This document shows, piece by piece, positions 9,392 through 17,641 of a DNA stretch of 64,000 nt. Under the pieces are notes generated by a model. That model saw only the letters and a list, made by a program, of their open reading frames with translations, made no database searches and was not told where the DNA came from. A program made the position numbers and the translations under genes. The stretch is from Ramlibacter sp. (GTDB lineage Bacteria; Pseudomonadota; Gammaproteobacteria; Burkholderiales; Burkholderiaceae_C), in contig JAHBZM010000001.1 of the NCBI GenBank assembly GCA_019635435.1, positions 2,170,001 through 2,234,000 on the forward strand, read 5' to 3'. Positions within the stretch are counted from its first letter, which is position 1. Each line of letters opens with the position of its first letter.

Positions 9392-10188
9392 GTTTCCAAC
9401 TGCATCGCGGCACGGTGCCGCTGCTGGTCAGCATGCCGCACGTGGGCACGCAGATTCCCGACGAACTGAAAGACCGCTACCTGCCGCGCGCGCTGGCCGT
9501 TGAAGACACCGACTGGCACCTGGAGCGGCTCTATGACTTCTTGCCCGCGCTGGGCGCCAGCGTGCTGGTGCCGCAGATCTCGCGCTATGTGATCGACCTG
9601 AACCGCCCGCCCGACGACGCGCCCATGTACCCCGGCGCGTCCAACACCGAGCTGTGCCCCACGCGGTTTTTCACTGGCGACCCGCTGTACCGCGACGGCG
9701 CCGCGCCCGACGCCGCGCAGCGCGCGCGCCGCCGCGAGGCCTGGTGGCAGCCCTACCACGAGGCGCTGCAGGGCGAGCTCAACCGCCTGCGCGCCGAACA
9801 CGGCTTTGCGCTGCTGTGGGACGCGCACAGCATCCGCAGCCAGATCCCCTGGCTGTTTGAAGGCCGCCTGCCAGACCTCAACATCGGCACGGCCAGTGGC
9901 GCGGCGGCGCACGCGGCCATCACCGACGCCGTAGCCGCCGCCTGCGCCGGCATGCCGGGGCTCACCAGCGTGGTCAATGGCCGCTTCAAAGGCGGCTACA
10001 TCACGCGCCACTACGGCCAGCCCGCGCAACAGGTCCATGCGGTGCAACTGGAGAAGTGCCAGAGCCTGTACATGCAGGAGCAGATGCCGTTTGCCTATGA
10101 CGAAACGCTGGCCGCGGGCATTCAGCCCGTGCTGCAGCGCATGGTGAGCGCCGCGCTGGCCGCCGCGCAAGGCCTGTATGGGCGCTGA
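9388..10188 (+). CDS. hutG: N-formylglutamate deformylase
   Basis: Cleaves N-formyl-L-glutamate to glutamate and formate, the last step of the five-step hut route. The 266-residue protein has SMPHVGTQIPDEL near the N-terminus, then DTDWHLERLYDF, ISRYVIDLNRPPDD, LLWDAHSIRS and VVNGRFKGGYITRHYG, all typical of the N-formylglutamate amidohydrolase family. The ATG at 9388 overlaps the hutI stop. An open frame continues upstream but lies in hutI. Confidence 0.95.
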   Translation: MSFQLHRGTVPLLVSMPHVGTQIPDELKDRYLPRALAVEDTDWHLERLYDFLPALGASVLVPQISRYVIDLNRPPDDAPMYPGASNTELCPTRFFTGDPLYRDGAAPDAAQRARRREAWWQPYHEALQGELNRLRAEHGFALLWDAHSIRSQIPWLFEGRLPDLNIGTASGAAAHAAITDAVAAACAGMPGLTSVVNGRFKGGYITRHYGQPAQQVHAVQLEKCQSLYMQEQMPFAYDETLAAGIQPVLQRMVSAALAAAQGLYGR

Positions 10189-11557
10189 AGCGCGCTTTCT
10201 CGCACCACAGGCCTGGCTGTCCGCCGCGGGCGGTGGGGTGTGGGCCAGTGAGGTGTTGCTCACGGTGGGGCCTGACGGCCATTGGCAGGCGATTGAACCT
10301 GGCGCCATACCGGCCCAGGCACAGGGCGCCACACGCTTGCCAGGGCCGGTGCTGCCTGGCGTGGTGAATGCACACAGCCATGCGTTCCAGCGCGCCATCG
10401 CCGGCCTGACGGAGCAGGGCAGTGCGCAGGGTGACGATTTCTGGAGCTGGCGCGACCGCATGTACCGCGCGGCACTGCGCATCACGCCTGCCCAGCTCGA
10501 GGCCATTGCCACCCAGCTTTACAACGAGCTGCTGCAAGGCGGCTACACCCAGGTCTGCGAGTTTCACTACCTGCACAACGACCTGGATGGCCGGCCCTAT
10601 GCCGATCCGCTGGAACTCTCGCTGGCGCTGGTGCGCGCGGCCCAGGCCACGGGCATGGGCCTGACGCTGCTGCCCACGCTGTACATGCGCTCGGGCTTTG
10701 GCGCGCCGGGCTTGCGCGGCGACCAGCGCCGCTTTGCCAGCACACCCGCAAGCGTGCTGCGCCTGGCAGAAGGCGTGAACGCGCTGGGCCTGCCGAACGT
10801 GCGGGCGGGCGTGGCGCTGCACTCGCTGCGCGCGGTGGACGAAGCGGCGCTGAACGAGGTGGCCCAGGCCGCGCAGCGCCAGGGCTGGCCGGTGCACATC
10901 CACATTGCCGAACAGACCCAGGAGGTGGGCGACTGCCTGGCCCACCATGGCCAGCGCCCCATCGAGTGGCTGCTGGACCATGCGCCGCTGGACGCGCGCT
11001 GGAACCTGGTGCACGCCACCCACACCACGGCGGCGGAACTGCAGGGCCTGCGGGCTGCGGGCGCGGCCATCGTGATCTGCCCGAGCACCGAGGCCAACCT
11101 GGGCGACGGCGTGTTTGACTACGAAGGCTGGGCCGGGCAGGGCGGGACCTGGTCTGTTGGCTCCGACAGCCACGTCACGCGCCGCGCCACCGAAGAGCTG
11201 CGCCTGCTCGAATACTCGCAGCGGCTGGTGCGGCGCCAGCGCAACCTGGCCGCGCGCGTGGCTGGCACGCCCAGCACAGCGGGTGCCCTGCTGCAGGCGG
11301 CCATGGCCGGGGGCTCGGTCGCGGCCGGGCTGGCATTGGGCGGCCTCGCCGTGGGGCAGCGGGCCGATTTCTGTGTGCTGCACGCCGGGGCGCCCGCGCT
11401 GGCCGGCATCCCCATGGCGCACCTGCTGGATGCCTGCGTGTTCTCCAGCCCCGATGCGGCGCTGGCTGGCACCTGGGTGGCCGGGGCGGCGGCAGGGGTC
11501 GGTCATGAGGTCGGCCAGACAGCGTTTGGCGAGGTCATGCGCGCGCTGTGGGACTAG
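10178..11557 (+). CDS. hutF: Formimidoylglutamate deiminase
   Basis: Converts N-formimidoyl-L-glutamate to N-formyl-L-glutamate and ammonia. It is a 459-residue amidohydrolase. Metal ligands are visible in GVVNAHSHAFQRAIAG (about residues 63-78), VHIHIAEQTQEV and the late GSDSHVTRRATEELRLLEYSQR. The gene overlaps hutG by 11 nt. Presence of hutF with hutG shows that this organism uses the formate-releasing five-step pathway, not the formamide-releasing HutG/formiminoglutamase route. Confidence 0.96.
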   Translation: MGAEARFLAPQAWLSAAGGGVWASEVLLTVGPDGHWQAIEPGAIPAQAQGATRLPGPVLPGVVNAHSHAFQRAIAGLTEQGSAQGDDFWSWRDRMYRAALRITPAQLEAIATQLYNELLQGGYTQVCEFHYLHNDLDGRPYADPLELSLALVRAAQATGMGLTLLPTLYMRSGFGAPGLRGDQRRFASTPASVLRLAEGVNALGLPNVRAGVALHSLRAVDEAALNEVAQAAQRQGWPVHIHIAEQTQEVGDCLAHHGQRPIEWLLDHAPLDARWNLVHATHTTAAELQGLRAAGAAIVICPSTEANLGDGVFDYEGWAGQGGTWSVGSDSHVTRRATEELRLLEYSQRLVRRQRNLAARVAGTPSTAGALLQAAMAGGSVAAGLALGGLAVGQRADFCVLHAGAPALAGIPMAHLLDACVFSSPDAALAGTWVAGAAAGVGHEVGQTAFGEVMRALWD

Positions 11558-11596
11558 CCGCGGGCGGCGTTGCCGCGGCGATTTAATATCGCGGCC

Positions 11597-12286
11597 ATGA
11601 CCCAACACATTGGAATCGTTGGCTGCTCCGCGGCCGGTGCCGCGCTTTGCTACCAGACCATTTGCGTGGAGGGCGCGGCCCTGCTCGGGCCGCATGCGCA
11701 CCCCGAGGTGTCCATGCACACGCCGTCGCTGGCCGACTATGTGGCCTGCCTGGACCGCCATGACCTGCATGGCGTGGGTGAGCTGATGCTGGCCTCGGCG
11801 CACAAGCTCGCGCGCGCGGGCGCCGACTTCCTGATCTGCCCCGACAACACCATCCACCAGGCTTTTGAGCATGTGGCGCCGCGCTCCCCGCTGCCCTGGC
11901 TGCACATTGCCGAGGTGGTGGCGGCCGAAGCATTGCACCGCGGCTACCGGCGCGTGGGCATCACCGGCACGGGCTGGCTGGTGGACAGCGAGGTCTACCC
12001 CGAGAAGCTCGCGGCGCGCGGCCTGGCCTATGTGCGGCCCGAGGCGGCCGAGCGCAACGAGATCAACCGCATCATCATGGACGAACTGGTCTGCGGCGTG
12101 TTCACGCCCGGGGCTGTGGCGTATTTCCAGCAGGTGATCGAGCGCATGAAGGGCGACGGCTGCGACGCCGTGGTGCTGGGCTGCACCGAGATCCCGCTGA
12201 TCATCAGCGACGCCAACTCGGCCTTGCCCACGCTCGACTCCACGCGCCTGCTGGCCCGGGCTGCCCTGCAGCGCGCCGTGGCCTGA
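11597..12286 (+). CDS. Aspartate/glutamate racemase-family protein with an atypical active site
   Basis: A 229-residue protein with the family opening HIGIVGCSAAGAALCYQ and the C-terminal motif VVLGCTEIPLII, giving a catalytic-type Cys at residue 196. At the first catalytic position, where most members have Cys before N-T-x-H, this protein has Asp83 (CPDNTIHQ). The start at 11597 (MTQHIGIVG) fits the family; an upstream in-frame start is less likely. It follows hutF by 39 nt and may share its transcript. Its reaction is not known; racemisation of an amino acid, or a lyase or isomerase reaction, are possibilities. Confidence 0.8.
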   Translation: MTQHIGIVGCSAAGAALCYQTICVEGAALLGPHAHPEVSMHTPSLADYVACLDRHDLHGVGELMLASAHKLARAGADFLICPDNTIHQAFEHVAPRSPLPWLHIAEVVAAEALHRGYRRVGITGTGWLVDSEVYPEKLAARGLAYVRPEAAERNEINRIIMDELVCGVFTPGAVAYFQQVIERMKGDGCDAVVLGCTEIPLIISDANSALPTLDSTRLLARAALQRAVA

Positions 12287-12319
12287 GCCTGCACCTCTGC
12301 CTGTGCGGGCGCGGCCAGC

Positions 12320-13180
12320 CTAGAGCGCGTTCAGCGGAATCCGCAGGTAGCTCACGCCGTTGTCGTCCGGCGGCGGCAGCTCACCGGCGCGGATGTTGAC
12401 CTGGATCGACGGCAGGATCAGCGTGGGCATCTCCAGCGTGGCGTCCCGCGCGGTGCGCATGGCCACGAACTCAGCCTCGCTCACCCCGTCATGCACGTGC
12501 ACGTTGCGCGCGCGCTGGTCGGCCACGGTGCATTCCCACAGCGCCTCACGCCCGGCGGGCGGGTAGTCGTGGCACATGAACAGGCGGGTTTGTGGGGGCA
12601 GGGCGAGCAGCTTGCGGATGGAGGCATACAGCTGGTGCGCATCGCCACCCGGAAAGTCGCAGCGCGCCGTGCCCACGTCGGGCATGAACAGCGTATCGCC
12701 CACGAACACGGCGTCGCCGATCTGGTAGGCCATGCAGGCCGGGGTGTGGCCCGGCGTGGCCATGGCGCGCACCTGCAGCTCGCCGAGCGCGAAGCTGTCG
12801 CCGTCTTCAAGCAGGCGGTCGAACTGGCTGCCATCCTGGCGGAAGCCGGGCTCCAGATGGAACACCTTGTTGAACACGCCCTGCACGGTCGTGATGGCGC
12901 GGCCAATGGCGATCTGCCCGCCCAGCTCCTGGCGCAGCCAGGGCGCGGCCGTGAGGTGGTCGGCATGGGCGTGGGTTTCAAGGATCCACTGCACCTGCAG
13001 GCCCTGTTCGCGCACCCAGGCCGCGACCTTTTCAGCCGAGGTGGTGCGCGTGCGGCCCGACTTGGGGTCGTAGTCCAGCACCGGGTCAATGATGGCGCAG
13101 GCCGAGCCGGGCCCCGCGTGGACCACGTGGGTCGCGGTCCAGGTGGCGGGGTCAAAAAACGTCTGGACGAGGGGGTTCAT
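12320..13180 (-). CDS. MBL-fold persulfide dioxygenase-like hydrolase (Blh/ETHE1 type)
   Basis: A 286-residue metallo-beta-lactamase-fold protein. The metal motif T-H-A-H-A-D-H is at about residues 90-96 (ILETHAHADHLTAA), with further ligands in TPGHTPACM, VFVGDTLFMPDVGTARCDFPGG and FMCHDYPPAGR. The GTARCDFPGG element is shared with ETHE1-type persulfide dioxygenases, which oxidise glutathione persulfide to sulfite with Fe(II). It is divergent from a BigR-type regulator, the known partner of such enzymes, so a role in sulfide detoxification is likely. Confidence 0.88.
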   Translation of the reverse strand: MNPLVQTFFDPATWTATHVVHAGPGSACAIIDPVLDYDPKSGRTRTTSAEKVAAWVREQGLQVQWILETHAHADHLTAAPWLRQELGGQIAIGRAITTVQGVFNKVFHLEPGFRQDGSQFDRLLEDGDSFALGELQVRAMATPGHTPACMAYQIGDAVFVGDTLFMPDVGTARCDFPGGDAHQLYASIRKLLALPPQTRLFMCHDYPPAGREALWECTVADQRARNVHVHDGVSEAEFVAMRTARDATLEMPTLILPSIQVNIRAGELPPPDDNGVSYLRIPLNAL

Positions 13181-13200
13181 GGCGGGCTCCTTGGGTTGAC

Positions 13201-13240
13201 TTGCGAGAATTATAATCTATTGACAAATATAATGTAATCT
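13201..13240. promoter_or_regulatory. AT-rich divergent promoter and probable BigR operator
   Basis: A strikingly AT-rich stretch between the MBL gene and the ArsR-type regulator. Read leftward, TTACAT (13232-13237) and TATAAT (13209-13214) are separated by 17 bp and would serve the MBL gene. The arms ATTATA and TATAAT form an inverted pair (13209-13233), the kind of AT-rich palindrome bound by BigR-class repressors. A rightward -35-like TTGACA is at 13220-13225. Binding by the neighbouring regulator is inferred. Confidence 0.6.
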
Positions 13241-13283
13241 GGCAAACTGAATTTGTTCTGGATCAACTTGTGGAGCAAAAGCA

Positions 13284-13622
13284 ATGAATGAAGACGCCGT
13301 GATCGAGCTGGACGCCATGCGCACCGCCGCGCAGTCGGCCTGCGCGCTGATGAAGGTGCTGTCCAACCCCGACCGCCTGCTGCTGCTGTGCGAGCTGGCC
13401 GGGGGCGAACGCAATGTGGGCGAACTGGAAGAGGCGCTGGGCATCGTGCAGCCCACGCTGTCGCAGCAGCTCACGGTGCTGCGCAACGAAGCGCTGGTGA
13501 GCACCCGCCGCGACGGCAAGAACATCTATTACGAAATGGCCAGCCCCCAGGCGCTGGCCGTGATGCAGGTGCTGTACACGCAGTTCTGCCAACCCGTCAA
13601 ACCCAAAAGGAGCCGCAAATGA
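13284..13622 (+). CDS. bigR: ArsR-family sulfide/persulfide-responsive repressor (BigR/SqrR type)
   Basis: A 112-residue winged-helix regulator with the ArsR core LMKVLSNPDRLLLLCELAGG, VGELEEALGIVQPTLSQQLTVLRNEALVSTRRDGKNIYYEM. Two cysteines, Cys36 and Cys102, are 66 residues apart, the same spacing as the redox pair of BigR that forms a disulfide or tetrasulfide in response to persulfides. It is divergent from the dioxygenase-like gene and overlaps the next transporter gene by four nucleotides. Confidence 0.88.
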   Translation: MNEDAVIELDAMRTAAQSACALMKVLSNPDRLLLLCELAGGERNVGELEEALGIVQPTLSQQLTVLRNEALVSTRRDGKNIYYEMASPQALAVMQVLYTQFCQPVKPKRSRK

Positions 13623-14050
13623 CCATTGACTGGAATCACTTCACCCCCTGGGTCTCGCTGGCCGGGGGCCTGCTGCTGGGCCTGGCCTCGGCCGCCTTCA
13701 TTTTGCTCAACGGGCGCGTGCTGGGCATTAGCGGCATTGTGGGCGGGCTGATCAAGCCGCTGGCGGGCGACGCGCTGTGGCGCGTGGCCTTTGTGGCCGG
13801 GCTGCTGGCCGCGCCCTGGGTGTGGACCTTGTTTGCCGCGCCCGTGGTGCCGCGCATTGACGCCGGCGGCGCGGTGCTGGTGGTGGCCGGCCTGCTCGTG
13901 GGCTGGGGTACCCGTTATGGATCGGGCTGCACCAGTGGCCACGGGGTGTGCGGGCTGTCGCGCCTGTCACCACGCTCCCTGGTGGCCACGCTGGCCTTCA
14001 TGGGGGCGGGTTTTGCCGTGGTGTTTGTGGCGCGCCACCTGTTGGCTTGA
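13619..14050 (+). CDS. YeeE/YedE-family sulfur transporter half, N-terminal type
   Basis: A 143-residue membrane protein with four or so hydrophobic segments. It carries the family signature YGSGCTSGHGVCGLSRLSPRSLVAT, whose cysteines are used for thiosulfate or sulfane-sulfur passage in characterised YeeE proteins. It overlaps bigR (ATGA) and is followed 11 nt later by a second half-transporter, matching the PmpA/PmpB arrangement of BigR operons. Confidence 0.88.
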   Translation: MTIDWNHFTPWVSLAGGLLLGLASAAFILLNGRVLGISGIVGGLIKPLAGDALWRVAFVAGLLAAPWVWTLFAAPVVPRIDAGGAVLVVAGLLVGWGTRYGSGCTSGHGVCGLSRLSPRSLVATLAFMGAGFAVVFVARHLLA

Positions 14051-14061
14051 GGAGAAAACAC

Positions 14062-14496
14062 ATGAAACGACTGACCGAATTCCTGGTGGGCCTGCTGTTT
14101 GGCCTGGGCCTGATCCTGGCGGGCATGACCGACCCGGGCAAGGTGCTGGGCTTTCTGGACCTGGCGGGTGCCTGGGACCCGTCGCTGGCCCTGGTGATGG
14201 GCGGGGCCATCGGGGTGGGGTTCTTTGCGTTTGCGTTGGCCCGCAAGCGCACCGCCGCGTTCCTGGGTGACGCCATGCGCCTGCCCACAGGGCGCGACAT
14301 CGACCGCCGGCTGGTGATCGGCAGCCTGGTGTTTGGCGCGGGCTGGGGCCTCGCGGGGTTCTGCCCGGGCCCGGCGCTGGTGGCGGCGGGTGCTGGACAC
14401 TGGCAGGCTGTGGTGTTCGTGCTGGCCATGCTGGCGGGCATGGGCTTGCATGAACTGTCGGCCCGGCCGGCTAATCCTGCCGCGGGGCAGGCCTGA
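14062..14496 (+). CDS. YeeE/YedE-family sulfur transporter half (DUF6691 type)
   Basis: A 144-residue membrane protein. It opens with MKRLTEFLVGLLFGLGLILAGM and contains WGLAGFCPGPALVA, the second Cys motif of the split YeeE/YedE system. A good ribosome binding site (GAGGAGAAAA) precedes the ATG at 14062. It forms a pair with the preceding 143-residue protein; together they equal one full-length YeeE. Confidence 0.86.
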   Translation: MKRLTEFLVGLLFGLGLILAGMTDPGKVLGFLDLAGAWDPSLALVMGGAIGVGFFAFALARKRTAAFLGDAMRLPTGRDIDRRLVIGSLVFGAGWGLAGFCPGPALVAAGAGHWQAVVFVLAMLAGMGLHELSARPANPAAGQA

Positions 14497-14498
14497 GC

Positions 14499-15317
14499 AT
14501 GACTGGCGCTGAACTGGTGGCGCCGGGCCTGGGCGCGCTGGTGGGGCTGGTGCTGGCGCTCACGGGCGCGGGCGGCGCCATCATTGCCGTGCCCTTGCTG
14601 GTGTTCGGCCTGCACCTGAGCATGGCGCAGGCCGGGCCGGTGGGGCTGCTGGCCGTGGCCCTGGCGGCCACGGTGGGCGCGGTGCTGGGCTGGCGGGCCG
14701 GCGTGCTGCGCTACAAGGCCGCTGCGCTCATGGCCGCTGCCGGGCTGGTGGTGAGCCCGCTGGGCCTCTGGCTGGCGCAGCGCATTCCCAACCGGCCTTT
14801 GACGGCGCTGTTTGGTGCCGTGTTGGTGGGGGTGGCGTGGCGCATGTTCCGCCAGGCCGGGCGTGACTTGCGGGGTGAGCCGCGCGTGGCGGCCAGCGAG
14901 CCGCCGTGCAGGCTGGATGCCGCGACGGGCAAGCTGCATTGGAATGCGTCCTGCGCACGCTCGCTGGGGCTGGCGGGCGGGGCGGCGGGCTTTCTGTCGG
15001 GGCTGCTGGGCGTGGGCGGCGGCTTTGTGCTGGTGCCCACCCTGCTGGCGGTGACCGACCTGCCCATGAAAGCCGTGGTGGCCACCTCCGTGGGCGTGCT
15101 GGCCTTGGTGTCGGCCGGCGGCGTGTTCAACGCCAGCGTGGCCGGGCTGGTGCGCTGGGACGTGGGCTGGCCCTTTGCCGCCGGCGCGCTCGGCGGCCTG
15201 GTGCTGGGCCGCAGCTTTGCCAGCCGCCTGTCGGGGCCGCGGCTGCAGCAGGGCTTTGCAGTGCTGTCGGGTGCGATTGCGGTGAGTTTGCTGGCGCGGG
15301 CGGTGGGGTGGGTTTGA
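14499..15317 (+). CDS. TauE/SafE-family sulfite/anion permease
   Basis: A 272-residue membrane protein with two related halves, each containing a glycine-rich helix start (GLVLALTGAGGAIIAVPLL and LSGLLGVGGGFVLVPTLLAV). This duplicated pattern is diagnostic of TauE/SafE (DUF81) permeases. In BigR operons it is proposed to export the sulfite made by the persulfide dioxygenase. It starts two nucleotides after the upstream stop and ends the operon. Confidence 0.9.
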   Translation: MTGAELVAPGLGALVGLVLALTGAGGAIIAVPLLVFGLHLSMAQAGPVGLLAVALAATVGAVLGWRAGVLRYKAAALMAAAGLVVSPLGLWLAQRIPNRPLTALFGAVLVGVAWRMFRQAGRDLRGEPRVAASEPPCRLDAATGKLHWNASCARSLGLAGGAAGFLSGLLGVGGGFVLVPTLLAVTDLPMKAVVATSVGVLALVSAGGVFNASVAGLVRWDVGWPFAAGALGGLVLGRSFASRLSGPRLQQGFAVLSGAIAVSLLARAVGWV

Positions 15318-15452
15318 GGATGGGCGCTGCGGAGTGAGCTGAAGTGGGGAATTGGGATATAAATCTCTGTATGAACTGCACGCCCACAGCCCGAACGCCA
15401 GAGTGCATGCAAGTAATACGGCGGATCTGACTTTTATATCGCACCAGGTCTT

Positions 15453-15860
15453 ATGCGCACGCACGTCGAATTTGTCTCCACAAAGTTCCCTGCGTATCCA
15501 GGAGAAGATGAGAAAGTCAACCCCGGTCGCTTTGGCAAGCGGCTTGCTGAGTACCTTGCAGCACAGCTGCCGAGCCATGGCTTTGTCGTTGCTTCGATCA
15601 GAGCCGAAGATTGGGGATGGATGGTTGAATTGGTAAACCCTGAATTCCCGCTTTGGGTGGGATGCGGTAGCTACGACGAAAAGCCGAATGCATTTCTGTG
15701 CTTCATAGAGCCGTCGAAGCCATTTGTGCGTAAGTGGTTTTCGAAAATCGACACTACCCAGAAAGTCGAAAGCCTTGCGGTGACCATGAACCGCATATTG
15801 CTTGCTAATGACCAAGTCTCTGAGCTCAGATGGTGGACTGAGGATGAAGTTCAGACTTGA
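15453..15860 (+). CDS. Hypothetical protein
   Basis: A 135-residue soluble protein with no recognised family. It has aromatic-rich segments (EDWGWMVELV, PLWVGCGSYDE, LRWWTEDEV) and no signal peptide or membrane segment. Base composition is lower in GC than the flanking operons. It opens a run of small same-strand genes that look like accessory content. An immunity or stress role would be guesswork. Confidence 0.65.
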   Translation: MRTHVEFVSTKFPAYPGEDEKVNPGRFGKRLAEYLAAQLPSHGFVVASIRAEDWGWMVELVNPEFPLWVGCGSYDEKPNAFLCFIEPSKPFVRKWFSKIDTTQKVESLAVTMNRILLANDQVSELRWWTEDEVQT

Positions 15861-15914
15861 CAGGGCGTTCTGGGACGATCGCGCCGCCTCAAAACTTCGA
15901 CGCTATAGCGCTAC

Positions 15915-16202
15915 ATGATCAGTCGCATCGCCAACGCAATAAGTTCGTGGGACGCAATCTCGCTATTGCTTTCCGTGCTTGTTGGCGCAGTCTGCCTTGC
16001 CTTCGTTGCGTTCAACTGGGCCATGCACTTTGTTGGTTCTGGCAACTATTTGGGGGCAGGGGGAATTGTGTTGGCGTCGGTGGTGGTTACTTTGGCGGCG
16101 GCCGCGCGAGTACCGGTGGCATTGGTACTTCTTTTCGGCAGCGCCGTGATCGTCGGAACGGCGTTCTCAATTGGAGCAAGCAACCTTGTCATGCCTTATT
16201 AA
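15915..16202 (+). CDS. Hypothetical small membrane protein
   Basis: A 95-residue protein with three hydrophobic stretches (about residues 15-40, 46-65 and 67-90). It is rich in Ala, Val and Gly, with no family recognised. It lies 54 nt behind the preceding hypothetical gene on the same strand. No clear ribosome binding site is seen, so the call rests on the membrane-protein-like composition. Confidence 0.5.
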   Translation: MISRIANAISSWDAISLLLSVLVGAVCLAFVAFNWAMHFVGSGNYLGAGGIVLASVVVTLAAAARVPVALVLLFGSAVIVGTAFSIGASNLVMPY

Positions 16203-16302
16203 CTGGTTCGTCGGATGGACCCATAACGGCGGCTGGCGCGACTGCCACTTGTTCAGACTGAGTGTGCCGCTGCTGCCCATTCACGGCCAACGGTAGGTCT
16301 TA

Positions 16303-16917
16303 ATGAACCGGGTGATCTCCTTCCTGAGGCCTCTACGCGCGGCTCACTGGTCATTGCCTCTGATCATCGTTGGATCCGCCCTGTTCATCGTGTTCGCGCA
16401 GCCCTGCAGAGAAGGGCCGCTGTATGCCGAAGTCTGTTGGTTGCTGCTGACAAGTTGCATCGTGCTCTGGTCGAATCACCTTGCCGCTGCTCCGGTGCAA
16501 GGTCTGCGACAACTGGGTGTCCTGATAGTCAGCTGCGGCAAGGACGCGATCTCGCTTTTCCTGTGGTTCATTTTTGCGGGCATTCCATTGGCGATTGCTG
16601 TTCCTGCCTATCAGTGCTACACGCCGCGAGCAAAGGCGAGTGAAGTCGTGCTGGCGGCATCGATACTGCGACGTGAAATAGATGAAAAGGCGCGCAGACA
16701 AGGCACGCTCTCGGGCGCAGGAAAGGACCTTCAGTTCAAGCCTTCAGGGCGCACGGTGGCTGGTTATGTCACAGAAAACGGCGAGATCGTCGCAATCGGC
16801 GAGGACCCGCCTGTAGTGATCGTTCTTGCTCCGCAACTTGTTGACGGCGCGGTAAAGTGGGAGTGTCGCGGCTACCCCAACAAGATCGTTCCAGTGTTCT
16901 GCCGAGCAGATAAGTGA
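16303..16917 (+). CDS. Membrane protein with a C-terminal type IV pilin-like domain
   Basis: A 204-residue protein. Residues 1-80 carry two hydrophobic helices (about 17-32 and 44-60). Residues 82-101 form a third helix that runs into AVPAYQCYTPRAKASEV, which closely resembles the end of the conserved PilA helix (usually IPAYQDYTxRAKVSE). The C-terminal part ends in VIVLAPQLVDGAVKWECRG then IVPVFCR, resembling the pilin D-region with a disulfide between Cys188 and Cys200. The usual prepilin cleavage site (G-F-T-L-I-E) is missing, so it cannot be a normal pilin subunit. Function unknown. Confidence 0.7.
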   Translation: MNRVISFLRPLRAAHWSLPLIIVGSALFIVFAQPCREGPLYAEVCWLLLTSCIVLWSNHLAAAPVQGLRQLGVLIVSCGKDAISLFLWFIFAGIPLAIAVPAYQCYTPRAKASEVVLAASILRREIDEKARRQGTLSGAGKDLQFKPSGRTVAGYVTENGEIVAIGEDPPVVIVLAPQLVDGAVKWECRGYPNKIVPVFCRADK

Positions 16918-16953
16918 GACCAGACCTCGCCATCCTCACCCTCAACCGTCACC

Positions 16954-17601
16954 ATGTCCAGACTTCGCGTAGAAAGTTTCACCATCTCCCTCGACGGTTT
17001 CGGCGCTGGCCCGGACCAGGACATCAACAACCCTCTGGGCGTGGGCGGCACGTTGCTTCATGGCTGGGCCATTCCCACCCGGACGTTCCAGAAGACCTTG
17101 TTCGGCAAGGACGGCGGAGAAACGGGCGTGGATGACGACTTTGCCGCCCGGGGCTTTCAGAACATTGGGGCCTGGATTCTGGGCCGGAACATGTTCGGAC
17201 CGGTTCGCGGCCCCTGGCCCGACGAGACCTGGCGCGGCTGGTGGGGCGAAAACCCGGTCTATCACGTCCCGGTGTTTGTGCTGACCCACCACGCACGCGC
17301 GCCGCTGGTCATGGAAGGCGGCACCACCTTCCACTTTGTGACCGAAGGGATTGCCGCCGCGCTGGCGCAGGCGCGCGAAGCGGCTGGGGGCAAGGATGTT
17401 CGCGTGGGTGGCGGGGTCGATGTCATTCAACAGTACCTTCGCCAACGCCTGATCGACGAGATGCACATCGCCATTGCGCCGGTCCTGCTCGGCTCTGGGG
17501 AAAGACTTTTTGAAGGAGTCAACCTTCCTGCTTTGGGGTATGCCTGCACGCGGCACCTAAGCACTTCACTGGCGACCCATCTGGTCATCGCCCGGCAATG
17601 A
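16954..17601 (+). CDS. Dihydrofolate reductase-family protein (RibD C-terminal-like)
   Basis: A 215-residue protein with the family pattern: SLDGFGAGPDQD near the N-terminus, AWILGRNMFGP in the middle, then FVLTHHARAPL, FHFVTEG, VRVGGGVDVIQQYLRQRLIDEMHIAIAPVLLGSGERLF. These correspond to the NADPH-binding fold shared by DHFR and RibD reductase domains. The substrate is not known for this subgroup, which is common in soil bacteria. It sits alone among small membrane genes. Confidence 0.85.
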   Translation: MSRLRVESFTISLDGFGAGPDQDINNPLGVGGTLLHGWAIPTRTFQKTLFGKDGGETGVDDDFAARGFQNIGAWILGRNMFGPVRGPWPDETWRGWWGENPVYHVPVFVLTHHARAPLVMEGGTTFHFVTEGIAAALAQAREAAGGKDVRVGGGVDVIQQYLRQRLIDEMHIAIAPVLLGSGERLFEGVNLPALGYACTRHLSTSLATHLVIARQ

Positions 17602-17641
17602 CCTGAGCGCTGTCTGACACACCCCAACCTCAAGTTTCAAG

